From Apostichopus japonicus (lineage: Eukaryota; Echinodermata; Holothuroidea; Aspidochirotida; Stichopodidae), in the NCBI RefSeq assembly GCF_037975245.1, contig NC_092569.1, positions 17,405,501-17,469,500 of the forward strand: a stretch of 64,000 nt of DNA, written 5' to 3'. Position 1 is the first letter of the stretch. Every line of letters begins with the position of its first letter. The notes under the pieces are model-generated. The model made no database searches, was not told where the DNA came from, and saw nothing but the letters and a program-made list of their open reading frames with translations. The position numbers and the translations under genes are program-made. Below, in pieces: positions 1 through 11,902 of the stretch.

Positions 1-384
1 CAATGTGGACAACTTTGCAATATTTTTTACCGGTATATTTGTCATTGGAAGTTTATGTTATCAAAATCGTATGGTTTCATGTGTTTGCATGAAACGAAAT
101 TAAGTAACGCTTTTTGTATAAAGCTTCCTCAAATTAGCATGAAAAAGCACAAATTTTTACAATGTCTACGAAGAGATCATCCACGGTATGATCAAAGCGT
201 TGTCAGGGGATGATAAATTAATGACGATTAGAAATAAGAAGTAATTTTTGTGTAAAACAACAAAGTGATTTTAAGTTAAATGATAAATTTATTTGATAAG
301 GTATTTGCCAGTGTTTTCTAGCTGATAAAACATAGCAATTGTTCCAATGAATAAAGTATACGACGTGAGTTGTGTGAAACAACT
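1..384. other. Left edge, no gene seen
   Basis: AT-rich sequence with no convincing open frame. It lies outside block A. If the signal-peptide exon at 2800-2880 belongs to a gene, the remaining exons would lie here or beyond the left edge. I see no fibrinogen-domain codons in this stretch. Confidence 0.5.
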
Positions 385-2799
385 ACAACAAAAACTTTGA
401 ATTGGAATTGAATATATTAAAGGAAATTAAAAGTTACATACACCGTATATTGTATTTATTAATTAAGACCTTCCTTAGACCGTGAAAGTACACTATTGAT
501 TGCCATGTGAATGCGGAAAGGTATGAAATGCAACACTTGCATGTGTTAGGCTTGAAAGAGATATTGGCAGCTGTAAATGATAACAAAAATATATTTATAT
601 ATATATATTTTTTTTTCAATTGTAAATACGCTGGCGCGGTTAATAAATATTACGTGTGAACGTACCCGACAATACCCGATACCTTATTATATGTGTTTCA
701 ACCCGAGTTAGCGTTACATTAAATAAACAGTTAACGAAATAAGAGTGCATGTTGTAACCGATATTTTTCGAAGGCGTCGAGAACTAGGTTTATAGTATAG
801 TACCAGTGTAGAGAAGTAAATTAGATGATATAATTGCAAGTGATGTGTAACCATTAAAGTTTACTATGCAAGTATTAGTGTTTACGTGACTTTCATAGAT
901 TGAAAAATGCCTACTTAGAAGAAATCAAATGAAACTAAATAGGAAGTATATAAGGAAATTATGGAGGCTTCTAAAACTTGTTTTCTCTCTACATTAAAAT
1001 AAGATAATCAAGACAAAAATATACTCAATCTTGTTAAATGACGTTGATTGACAGACAAGGACAAAGAGGACAAATTTTAATTAGTTCAAACATTGTCAGA
1101 ACACTTATTTGTTCAAGCTTTCAGCATAGATATTTTCTAAGTTACTATATGAAAGTCTTTGTTTGTCCAATAACAAACAAACGTTGTCATTTAACAGTTC
1201 CGTTTATAATATTGCTAATAACTTTGTTGATATTTTGATTATGATTTGAATATATTGTCGATAATTTACTCTGTTTTCAAAACTCAACATTAATTTTCTT
1301 AAAACTTTAAGACGAAGAAAAAACATAATAAAATGATCTAAAATTGTTTACCATACTTTCTCAATTATACGATAGATTTTTTAAGTAATTAACTTGGACT
1401 AGTGGAAACGTATACGGGTCCATACAGGCTTTACTTGGACAATAAGTGTAGTGATTAAATGTAACAGAGAGCGGACTACAGTTATCATTATAACATTTTT
1501 GGCTTAAGTTAAAGAAATTCAATCTAAAAATGTAATCATTTGGTCAACGCAGTTTATTTCGAGTAAGATAACCTATACTGTAGGCGTACAATACTTTGTC
1601 TAATAATATAGTCAAAACGTTTTGTTAAGGGGCAGTTATCCGTGTCTAATGGGGAATTATAGAGATATATATAATAGTCAATTAAATTGAGTGAGATCTA
1701 CTTTTAAAGTTTATAAAATGATTAGGGTAGTTAAATGAATTTAACTGTTCAGCTGTTTTGAAATAACTTTCACGAATGTTTTGTTTTATTCTGAAATATG
1801 AACAGAAGGCTTACCACATTTTCTCAATTATACAATACATGTTTAACATATTTAAATTAGACTAGTTGAAACGCGTTAGGGTAAAGGCTTTATTAAGATA
1901 AAAAGTGGAGTGATTTATGAAACAGAAAACGGGTTACAATTTCTTTTATTCTTATAAATATTATTATATATTTTTCGCTTGAGTTAAGAAATTTCAAGAT
2001 AAAGATGAAATCATTGAATTATTCAAATGTAAAGTGTAAGTTATTAATATTACTTAGTCTTGCAATACTTTGCGTACTACTATAGATAAATCGATTTGAT
2101 AAGAGGCAATCCGTATCAAGTGGGAAAATATAAAGAATTGATGATAGTCAATGAAATTGAGTGAGATATATGTTAATGTTTCTAAAAATGATTAGGGTAG
2201 TCTTAATGGGTTTAAATGTTCAACTGTCTTAAAATAACTTCTACGAATGTTTTGTTTTATTCTGAAAATATTAACAGTCATGTACTTAACAATTTAGTAA
2301 AACAAACAATTCTTGTGTATGAACTTTAGTGTTTTATTACATAAACTAGCGACAAATGGGTAAGCATATACACTTAGGTTTAAATGAGCGGGAATGTGCT
2401 TTATTCATTCAAAATATAGGAGACCGCTTCTTAAGGCAATATAAAATTTGAGTTTTAACTAAAAAATGAATTTATACATTTTGTAGCTTTTAGTGCACAT
2501 TTGACAACAAAACCACACTTTCCTGTACGCTGCTGAAGATAGATTATTATTTTGGAAAGAAGGAATTAATTGAAGGAACATAAGTATTAGCAAAATAAAT
2601 TTCCTTTTTTTATAAGTCGCCATATTCAAACAGCATAAATTTCAAGAATGTTATATTATAAATTGTCAAATAGGTTATTAAATATTTTTGACTTTTTTGT
2701 TGTTGAAATTTTACCATCTAACAATCAAGAAAGATTCATGAACGCAACGATTTATAAGAAACAAGAACAAGAACGAAAACTGTTAACTGTTTAACTCAC

Positions 2800-2880
2800 C
2801 GTTTCTTCCGAGGACGTAAAGGCGATAGTTATTGTGCACAAGAATGCAAATATTGCTCGAACAGCCACGGAAGGCTCCAT
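2800..2880 (-). CDS. Signal-peptide first exon, paralogous fibrinogen-related gene
   Basis: A 27-codon exon that starts with ATG on the minus strand (MEPSVAVRAIFAFL, then a hydrophobic core, then SSEET) and ends at a canonical GTGAGT donor. It is identical to the exon at 27935-28015 that appears to open the fibrinogen-related gene. The hydrophobic stretch ending in small residues is typical of a cleavable signal peptide. I infer that this is the first exon of a second family member running off the left edge, since no later exons are visible at 1-2799. It could also be an orphan copy left by the duplication. Confidence 0.6.
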
Positions 2881-4749
2881 ATTTATGAATGTCTTGGTAT
2901 AATATGAATGACAACTCAAATGAAATGTATCTCCAGAGCTTAGAAATATTCTCAATTTTCCTGAAAACAACGGATGACCTTAAAGTATTCACAAAGATGT
3001 AAAATGATTATGTCTCGCAGCCAGTTTCTATGTTCTTCTTCGTCGTTAGATACTGTCTGTCAGTTTTAAACAGATAAGGATTCAAGGGCACCCATCCACA
3101 ATGGAAATTTCCAGTTGGTCAAGAAAGCTGATACATATTACGTCACGTTGCGGAAATATTTACAAATTGTGCGAGAGTACACTATATACAGCTATTTAGA
3201 TGTGTGTATTTTATGTAAGGTACCGTAGCACGTCCTCTCCCCTCTCCATTACTTTTTCCTCTCTTATTTAGTATTTGGCCTATAAACACACACACAATTT
3301 ATCATAGGAACTTCGTACACCAGTGGTTTACCAGAGAGCGGGCAGGCTCAGAATGCACTCCACATATTTAGAGGACGAAGCGTGGAAGAGTAATCGATAT
3401 AGTCGCAAACATTGAGATTTAGAGTTCTACCACTAGATGTATTATAAATTATGGAAAATATATCATTTTCCATTAACCAAACTAAACATATGTTTCCTTA
3501 GATCCCTCCCCTAACCGATGTTAGCCAAATGTATACAGTCGAATCTAATTCAACAAAAATGCAGAATATAGCACCTTGTTACTTAGAAGCATCCTCCATT
3601 TTACAGTTCTCAAAGGAAGATGACATACGTCTCATTAGACCCTCCCCTGGACGACAACAAATATTATCCTCCCACTACAAATAAATCCTTGCCCCGCTAG
3701 ATTAGAGCCTAACTCATATCTTATGACCTTATATTCTCGGACTCTTATAACAGTGACGAAATATTTATTTTGTTCCTACATCACAAAAGCTGGCTTTCTG
3801 CCTGTCATACAAGACATCCCCACATCCCGCGCGATGATGATTCTTTGAACACTACCAATTATATAACGGTTACGCGGCATACATGATGTATGCTTGAATG
3901 TTGCTAGATGTTGTGCAACTGAACACAACCCTGTATTAGCCTGTCGTGTTTAGGCTTGTTATTACATGATCACATCGATATAACAAAAGCGAAAATTCGT
4001 AGCTTCGAAAACACAAAAGATAAAATCAGATGCCAAAATTTGCATACGTGCATAGCTATATGTGTTATCGTTTGGCTACTTAACAACCTATAGCAATGTC
4101 GTATCATTGAGAATACGAAGATAAACCTTTATATGCCAACGTGTTCATATACTTGCATATTTACATTGTAAGATATCTCTACCTAGCAACCTAGAAACTA
4201 ACTATAATTTCCAAAGGAAAGTTGCATCTTTGACACACATAAATTTGTCTCTTTTCAATCGTGATTTTCTATTATGTTTCTTATATTGTACAGATAATTG
4301 TTTGGGGGAAGTTAATAAGCGGAAAGAATTTCTAGCGTAAACAAAGAAACACTTCCGAACAATAACAGTGGTAATTGAAGTTAGTAGATATTGAAGTCTA
4401 GACTAAAAATCTTTATAGTATCTGGATAAATAGGTTGTGTTTAATGAATGTTAGAGATTATTTGTGTATACGTGCCGTTTTTTTTAATAGGATGAAGGGG
4501 GGGGGGGGATGAGGAAGTCTACAAAAACACACTTTTATATTCCATTTGTAAAGATCTAGCCTTCGACCTGGCTCCTAGGCTAAATAGGAATGAAAATATG
4601 AGCTTTCTGATTAATAGAATTCCAATCTAGATCTGTCAAGTCTTGACAGGTGATGACGAGAACTCGCACAACAATGTTGTAAGAAAATAATATATGCATA
4701 CAAGTTGGAAATCATCGTACCATTCAAATATTACTTAAAGTGAAGGTCA

Positions 4750-5300
4750 TGAACGGTCACCTCAGAAATATTTGCGCTACAGGCGCGGTTGCAATGTCTC
4801 AGCCGAACGAATTACATATGTTTGTAGAACTGATAGCTGTTAATGGGTGAATTATGTAGGTGAAACAGGCTACCGGTTCCGCTTTAATAATCACAAAAAC
4901 CTATTCGTGATAATTTTGCAGGATTCCCCGTTTCCGAACATTTCAGTCTTCATAGACATTCTCTCAAACACCTAAAATGTATTTTAAATGCGTCGAACCT
5001 TCAAATTTGTATCTGAACGTAATCGAAAAGCAATCGGTTGGATATTTCGTATTAAGTCTTACATCACCAGCCTCAACAAAGACTTGGGACCACTAAACAG
5101 CTATCAGTTTTACAAACATGTAATCTGTTCTTCCTATTATTTGCTCCTTAATCTGCTTACTGTATAGTCATGGTTTATTTGGTTCTATTTCCAGCAATGC
5201 CTCTTACACTTACCTAGCGTCATACTTTCATTGTTACATTTTGTATTTTTCATTCCACTGTCTAGTATTGCTGACGAATGTCCGAGGGGTACCGAAAATT
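4750..5300 (+). mobile_element. Penelope-like element 3' remnant (GIY-YIG part)
   Basis: Decayed coding sequence on the plus strand. In the better preserved copy (32218-32780) the same stretch reads YVGETGY, then basic and histidine-rich residues including FPVSEHF and HRHSL, then after a frameshift NRNAIDWLFRIKSHITSLNK. That order fits the C-terminal GIY-YIG endonuclease domain of Penelope-like retroelements. Copy 1 has extra frameshifts. About 30-40 nt before the end lies a hammerhead-like core (CTGACGA at 5271, GAAA at 5294), in keeping with ribozymes known from Penelope-like terminal repeats. Non-functional. Confidence 0.6.
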
Positions 5301-5771
5301 ACAATATATGTGTAATATCTTATTTCTGTGTTGGTTCTACGTGGATTTAAAAACAATGATAAACCTGACTAATAATGAATAAATAGGACACATCTGGGAA
5401 CTCAAACAAAAGTGAAAAACAGGATGCGAGTAATTGATACAAATAGATTTCAATTTTATTCAGAGCTGTCTTCTAGACGTAGATCATTAATTTTCTATAT
5501 TTTCCATTTACAAGATTTTTCATGCATAAATACCACCATCGTAAATGTATTTCAACATTACGGTAGCTCATAACCGCCACACAAATACACCACCTTTTGA
5601 CTAAAATCCATTTATCTATGAAAGAATATCGAAACGGTAGTTCTGCAATGAAACTTAATTATATATCTTGCATATGAAAGAATGGAAATTAAAGTAAATA
5701 TTAAAAAAAAAAATAAAAACAATATATGAATTTGACATTAATCTCTTTGTAACATTTCTTTTGAAGTCTAT

Positions 5772-5947
5772 ATGAAAAACAATGTATCTTTTTACAGAAT
5801 GTTCCTGTTAGTTGTATTGTTACTGCAAACCAGTCGAAACTTAATTCCACAAAGTACTTCTGTCAACAGTCACGACAAAAAAATGTTTTTGACTAAGAAA
5901 GATGGAGTTAGAAAAACTGTGAAAGATGGAGCAAGGATGACTGGCAT
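5772..5947 (+). other. End of block A, chance secreted-looking frame
   Basis: An open frame from 5772 has a hydrophobic start (MFLLVVLLLQ) and basic residues after it, but it runs across the block A/block B junction at 5945. The duplicate at about 33280-33450 has a stop soon after the start. I regard it as non-coding and list it only because it looks secreted. Confidence 0.3.
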
Positions 5948-6117
5948 GGTTACAACCAACCTGAGATTGAATAATGCACACAAATCCAGGTTAACTAATT
6001 TACAGAAATTTTATTGAAATTATACTTATGTAGAGACCGTACGGGATGGATATTGACTTTTCGCCTAGTTTGATTATGAGAACCATTCTTAACATCTCAT
6101 TTAAATATGATCTATAG

Positions 6118-6528
6118 CAGGGTTGTCCAACCGTTTGCAGTTGGGGGCCACATGGAATGATTATGATGAAGGAGGGGGCAGCATGAACCCTACGCTCGAC
6201 TTTCGATTTTTTGCCCGAAGCCCAAAGCAACAAGATGTGAGCACTGCGCGCAGAGTACACTGATTTATTTTCCTTCCTGATAAAACAGATGAATACAATT
6301 CAGCCACCACCTCCCCCCCCCCCCCCTCCGGGGAGAGAGTGTCACACAAACTGACCTGTATGCAGTTTTATTGACCCAGAAGGTTCGAATGATTGATTGT
6401 ATAGCTTCAAGTTGTTATCAATAAATCTGCTCACTAAAATTTCGCACCGTAGAGCATCTCTGGCGGGCCGGACGCAACCCTGCGGCGGGCCGGACTGTGG
6501 CCCGCGGGCCGTAGGCTGGACAACCCTG
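6118..6528. mobile_element. hAT-type MITE, 411 bp, with 8-bp target duplication
   Basis: The ends are inverted repeats: CAGGGTTGTCCAACC on the left, and the complement of CAGGGTTGTCCAGCC on the right, with one mismatch in 15. The element is flanked by perfect 8-bp direct repeats ATCTATAG (6110-6117 and 6529-6536), the duplication size typical of hAT transposons. Its interior is GC-rich compared with its surroundings and codes for no transposase, so it needs one from elsewhere. The paralogous site at about 60850-60865 has a single ATCTATAG and no insert. Confidence 0.93.
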
Positions 6529-7039
6529 ATCTATAGGGATACATGCAAAATGATGCAAAAGTCACGATCAAATATAAATAAATAGTGATGAACTGGCAAT
6601 GCTTGATACTTGTATCACCTCAATGATGTAAGTGTGTGATTGAGTATTGGACAAAAAAGTTTTATTTGCAAGTTAATAACATTCTGAGAACTGCTTAGAT
6701 CTGTCCACTACCAAGTTTCCTTCCTGTTCAGATTAATTCCCCAACGGAAACATTTTGAAATGTCATGTTTGGACCTTATCATGACCCCAAATGATCTTTG
6801 ACCTACTTTTGTGAACACACCCAATGAAGTCCTTGACATGTGCAACAACTTGGGCAACTTTGATGCACATAAGCACATTGATCACACATACAGTAAGTAA
6901 CTGGGGGCAACAGTTGCTTAACATAATCGAACAGAGGGATGAATGTACACACAGACAGATGAACAGTTTCATTTCTACGATATCAACTTCATTGGCTTAG
7001 CAAGCTACTTGATCATAAAATACAAGTCTAGATTAATCC

Positions 7040-7290
7040 ATTTGTGTATTTCCTTTAATCCCCTCTCTGTCCCTCTACTGTTTATCCCCTACCTCTCCTC
7101 TTCCCCTGTTGCTTTCTTCTCTCCATCCCCTGTCTACTTATAATTCCCTTTTCATCCATCTCATTGTGTTCACCGTGCTCATAAACCTGTCTGTATTATG
7201 TGCGTGTTTTTGTCCCTTCTATTACTGTTACTAATCATTTAGCCTCTGAAGAAGATCCTGCTAGGATCGAAACGTCAGGCCAATTTACTT
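7040..7290 (+). mobile_element. Penelope-like 3' tail with hammerhead-like motif
   Basis: The match to the ARFGEF intron stops after 'agattaatccat' and resumes near 7300. Between them is a pyrimidine-rich stretch ending in a compact motif at 7246-7276. It consists of CTGAAGA, a perfect 5-bp stem (GATCC, loop TGCTA, GGATC), GAAA, then C and GTC. This is the conserved arrangement of a hammerhead ribozyme core, and such cores are known from Penelope-like terminal repeats. No coding part remains. Confidence 0.5.
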
Positions 7291-8514
7291 TTACACAAAT
7301 TAAAAAAGAAAAACAAAATAGTTAAAACAATTATGCAGATTTAAAAGAAAAAAAACTTCAAAATATATGACTTCTAGAAGGTTAGTATATCATTATATCA
7401 AAGGAAATGTTTCCATTAAATCTAATTAGTAAATGAACTTCATTTTCAAGAGCTAAATATATACATATAAGGAAAGTGATCAAGAAATTGATCGACATTA
7501 ACTCAGAGAAGCTGTTAAAGAGTGTTGCTGGACATCTTCACCTCTCATTCTAAATCCAGGCAGCTACACTGTACTGTACTTGCTTGACAGTAGCATCAGT
7601 AGCATCATTTTGATGTAAATTGATGAATGGATGACATTGCGGTACAATTGTAATTAAAGATTTTGTTAGAAAATCTATAGAATGTTGTATTGACAAGATT
7701 ATGAAATGATCAGTTCATCATTTTGCTGCAAATTGTTGAAATGATGACATCCTGATGCATGGGTTATTACAGATTTTGCTGGAAAATGCTGTTAATGATG
7801 TTTTAATCATCAATTTATCATTTATTTGCTACAATTACATGGTTGAAATGTCTTACTATGCGAAACGGTGGTATATGATTTCATCATTTTTCAGCATTAT
7901 ATTGAGGTAAATCACTTTATAAAGTTTAAAAATGTGTTGTTTTTTTTTTCATTTTGGCAAATTGTTTAATAGAGTATACTACAGTAACCGAAAGCTGCTA
8001 AGTACAAAATATGTAAAATGTTGGCAGCACCTTAACAATCCCATAGAAAGTGACACAACACGATTTAAATTATTGCAAGTATATTGAGTCAATTATCCCA
8101 CATTCAAAATGCTTCAACAATACATATCATGATGAGCTGCACTAAATGAACAAGACAAAAAGAAAAGGGTTCCGATGAGGTGCAACATAATGACCCTGTT
8201 GACAAAGATACCCCATCTTCTGAACACTGTGAGGAGCACTTGCAAATAATTATTTTGTTTTGCTTTGTAATTGAATGCTTACAGAAGACCCAAACAGACA
8301 TCTGTACTTAAAATACATCTCAGGTCTTACATCCTGATTTAAAGAAAAACATAAACAAAATTGCTACAGAGTTGATAAAGCACCCAGATATTCATGCCAC
8401 TGCAAAATGCTAATAGCCAGATCTTATGATAGTGTACAGTGATAATTCCTGATCAGACGTAACCCTTTCTTATCCGTATCATTTGATGTTGCAATAGTAC
8501 ATCCTAGATCAGAG

Positions 8515-11500
8515 AAAACAAGAAATGGAGATGCTTGGACTATGACCAAGCTGCATAGTGATGAATATTCATGGCAGATGTCTAGACCAGTTTACTGTGC
8601 GAGCTTTGATTGGGCGATTATGTAAGGGAGAGGATAATAGCCATTAAGTGTTCAGTCTTTTCAGCAATTGAGAAGGCTGATTGTACAGATTGGCTGTGAT
8701 TGGTCCACTACAGAACAGAAGAGCATAAACACCATAAATAAGGTAAATGTTGTACTCAGCATGTCAAAATGATGTGTGTTAGCTGCCTCTGATTGGTCAA
8801 TTAGATATGGTAGTGCATAAACTCCATTGGGTTGGCTAAATAATGTCCACATGTTTCACACTATATTGCCATACACAATGTATGGAAGTGTGTTAGGGGT
8901 TCCTGAGTACGGATTGGTAAAATAAACACGGGAGGGCATAAACACATGTTTTCTTAAAAGTATTATAACTTAAATGAAAATTCAATAACTAACGCCAGAT
9001 AAGAGACCGTTGTGCAAAATGGCACCAACATGATACAGTGAAGTTAACGTATTAACCGGTAGTGATTGGTCAGTAACGGTAGTCTGATAGTAAATTAGTG
9101 TCGCTTTTTGGTCGATAGGAACTAGTGTAGAGATGAAGTTGCTTTTTCAAATTTGTCCAATTATATCTCTTGCTGTAATTTAAAACGTATGGTTAAAAAA
9201 AATATACAAAAAAGTAGAAAGAAAATGGAGGGGAAAATGGAACTGGAAAGAAAAAAAATAAACATGAGAGAATAACACCAAAAGCAAACAGTTTATACTG
9301 TATACACATTGCACCCCAAAGAATTCATAAAAACAGGACTGCACACATAAATATCTACATGTACAGGTTAGTTGATTAAACAATTGGGCAAAAATATTTT
9401 CTCTTGAATGTTGAGACTATTGACAATATATTGTCCTGAACTGGCTTCTTTTCCATTTCAAATAATTGGAGATTTACAGAGCAGAAAACACTAGATATAA
9501 TATTAAATAATAAAATAGAAAGATTATATAACCAAATAAAAATGAAAAACCACCTAATAATTTTATTTAATTAAATTAAGGCCATCAGTTTTATTCCTAC
9601 CTAACTAAATAAATTTGAACACTACTAATTTCTACTTCAACTAGTATCTCAGTACTACCTGCAAAGTATTTTGTTCCCTCATTTAGCCATTTAATTGTCT
9701 AATTTACAATGTCTGAATGTCTGGCAATGTTTTACAAATCTTGAAGTTACTTCTTTTTTTTTTTACTTTAATCGCATCTTTAAGTATGGTAAAAGCGACT
9801 TTACATTTGAGTCAAAACAGTAACACTTACTGTAAATATTGTATCATCTTATTTGCTAGAGGGTACGAGAATAATCTGTAAAGGTGCTGTAACAAGAGTT
9901 TTCAGGACTACTTTAAATTCACAAGCCAGTAATTACAAAATGTTTGTAAACACAAAAATTGGCATTTAAAATATAAAACTCAAAGGACAGCCATAATAAT
10001 GAGATAATTTAATAAAATGTCAGAATCGATTTCAGCAATTTCTTTTCATTAATTTATTTTAATCATGACTATTTTCTAATTTTCAAGAAAGCTTTTTTAT
10101 AAGTTATAACAAATTAAAGTAGTTGTTTCTTGATTGTGAAACATCAAGAATTTAGTAGAAGTAGCCTCAGATTGATGTAAAAAATGAACAGCTTGGCATA
10201 ACTATTTGAAACAAAGGACTGCAAAGTACTTTTTAAAATACATCTTATGATAATAAAAGGTAAATATTATATTAAATTGGAATTACAGACACAATTATAA
10301 GCCATATTTCTAATGCACTCCCAAGCTGTGTGTGTTTAGATTGATAAGCAAGGAGTTGTGTGTTACGGTTTATATAGTTATGAGCTCCAAATGAATGATT
10401 TATTTTTCATTTAAAAAATACTAAATTGGTAATATTGTACTATACCAAGAATGACACATTTATTTTTGCAAATAGATGAGGTGAAACTTACATTTAAATC
10501 TATGGTGATGGTATTATATGTTAGAAGCAAAGGAACAGGCCAACCAGATGTCTTCCTACATTTGAAAAAAAGAAGTATATTTCATTGTTAAAATATCAGC
10601 TTTTCAAAGTGATTTTTTAAAATAGTTTTGTTAAACAACATAACTGTAATTATTTAATTGGTTGACTTAATTCCACCTTGGTATGCTGTAAAGGAAAAGG
10701 TCACAATGCAGGTACACTATTTTGGTGAACAATTCATGTCCTACAGACCCAGTAGTACATATTCTCAGGTTCCCAAAAGGCAGAACTAGCTTCCTTTATA
10801 TGAACATTGGGCAGCAACTTTGTATTATATTTGAAACTTTTGTAAATTTTACAAAGTATACATATAAAGAAAAGAAACAGCAAAGATACAACACAGTTCA
10901 TGCTATTTTGATGATGTTTTTGCCAAACACAGCACACAAAACAGTATTCTCAGGTTTACTACAGCCATGATTGGCTCTGTCAAATCAATTCAGCATCAAA
11001 CACATTTGATTGATTTTGCTTTCTTACTGCAATGCTAATGTAAAAAAGATAAAAATAAAAGGGATACTGATTTACAGTAGTTACAGTGTACACTAGCAAC
11101 TTTACATTGTATGACTCTTTCAAAAGGCATATATTAATTACTGTAAATTGTGCAGGCAATATTTGAGATGCTGCATTGTAGTTGCAACTATGATCCAGTA
11201 CTTACCTATTGTATGTATAGTGTAATTAAAATCACTAAATAATTATTTTTCTAAAAGGATTTAAAATAGTTTAATTCTAATGTACAGAAAAACACAAGGT
11301 AACAATTACCTTTCATTTCTTTTCAATTCCAAACCTTGGATACTTTTTACCTATATAAAGTTCATTCCTCCTGGGATTTACCTGGAAGAAAGTTTTTTTT
11401 TTCAGGGACAAAATTAGACATGAACGGAATATCTGCCTTGCATTTTACACATGCTGATTATCTTTCCATACAGTACATACTGTAAAAAACATGTCCAATG

Positions 11501-11902
11501 TGTTGGTCATCTGATCGTTAAATGGCTGTTTGATTTAAGATTATGTTAAAATAAAATGACTTTTAAAATGACTATGTTATGATAAATTAGTACACTTTCT
11601 AAATAGCCAAATACAGTTCCCTTTTTAATGAACTTTAATTTATTTGAAATATGTTTTACTTATAACAGTTTTTTTTTTGTATAACATGTTTATTCCCAAT
11701 TATTGGATAAGACACTTATAAAAAGTTGAAACAGGTAAGGATAGAGGAATGAAATTACACTTTCTTTAAATGTTAGTTTTAAGGTTCCGCTGTCTATATT
11801 ATCTTCACACAACGTGCTCGTACTGTTAAATAAACGGTAAGCAATTGGTTTGCAACCTTTAATAAAGATATCAAATTAATCCAATAATTTCGTGGAATCA
11901 AG
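8515..11902. other. Intergenic or intronic, no gene seen
   Basis: About 3.4 kb of AT-rich sequence. The open frames here are short and show no recognisable domain. It directly follows block B, so it may be more ARFGEF intron duplicate whose parent lies beyond the right edge. Confidence 0.5.

Larger units (their letters stand above)
385..5944 (+). repeat. Segmental duplication block A, copy 1
   Basis: This segment is collinear with 25350-33453 at high identity. The shared sequence begins near 'aacaaaaactttgaattgg' and ends at 'gcaaggatgactgg', just before 5945. It holds a short AT microsatellite near 595-610, a signal-peptide exon (2800-2880, minus strand) and the 3' part of a dead Penelope-like element (4750-5300). 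Copy 2 is longer, mainly because a LINE has inserted into it. Apart from those items I see no gene in this block. Confidence 0.9.
5948..8514 (+). repeat. Block B: duplicated ARFGEF intron fragment
   Basis: This segment matches 60693-64000 in the same orientation. It starts with the first 13 nt of the ARFGEF exon at 60554-60705 (minus strand) and its splice acceptor, then continues into intron sequence. Differences from the parent are clear. A hAT MITE sits at 6118-6528. About 400 bp near 6705-6725 (parent 61028-61430) and about 900 bp near 7590 (parent 62160-63065) are missing. The parental exon 61758-61927 is absent, with a Penelope-like tail in its place (7040-7290). The match runs to the right edge of the window, so its true end is unknown. 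Confidence 0.85.

Noticed and set aside
5772-6017. An 81-codon frame with a hydrophobic N-terminus
   Set aside because: It crosses the artificial block A/block B junction, and the block A duplicate has an early stop.
6000-6585. Overlapping short frames within the MITE
   Set aside because: They are GC-rich chance frames inside a 411-bp non-coding element.
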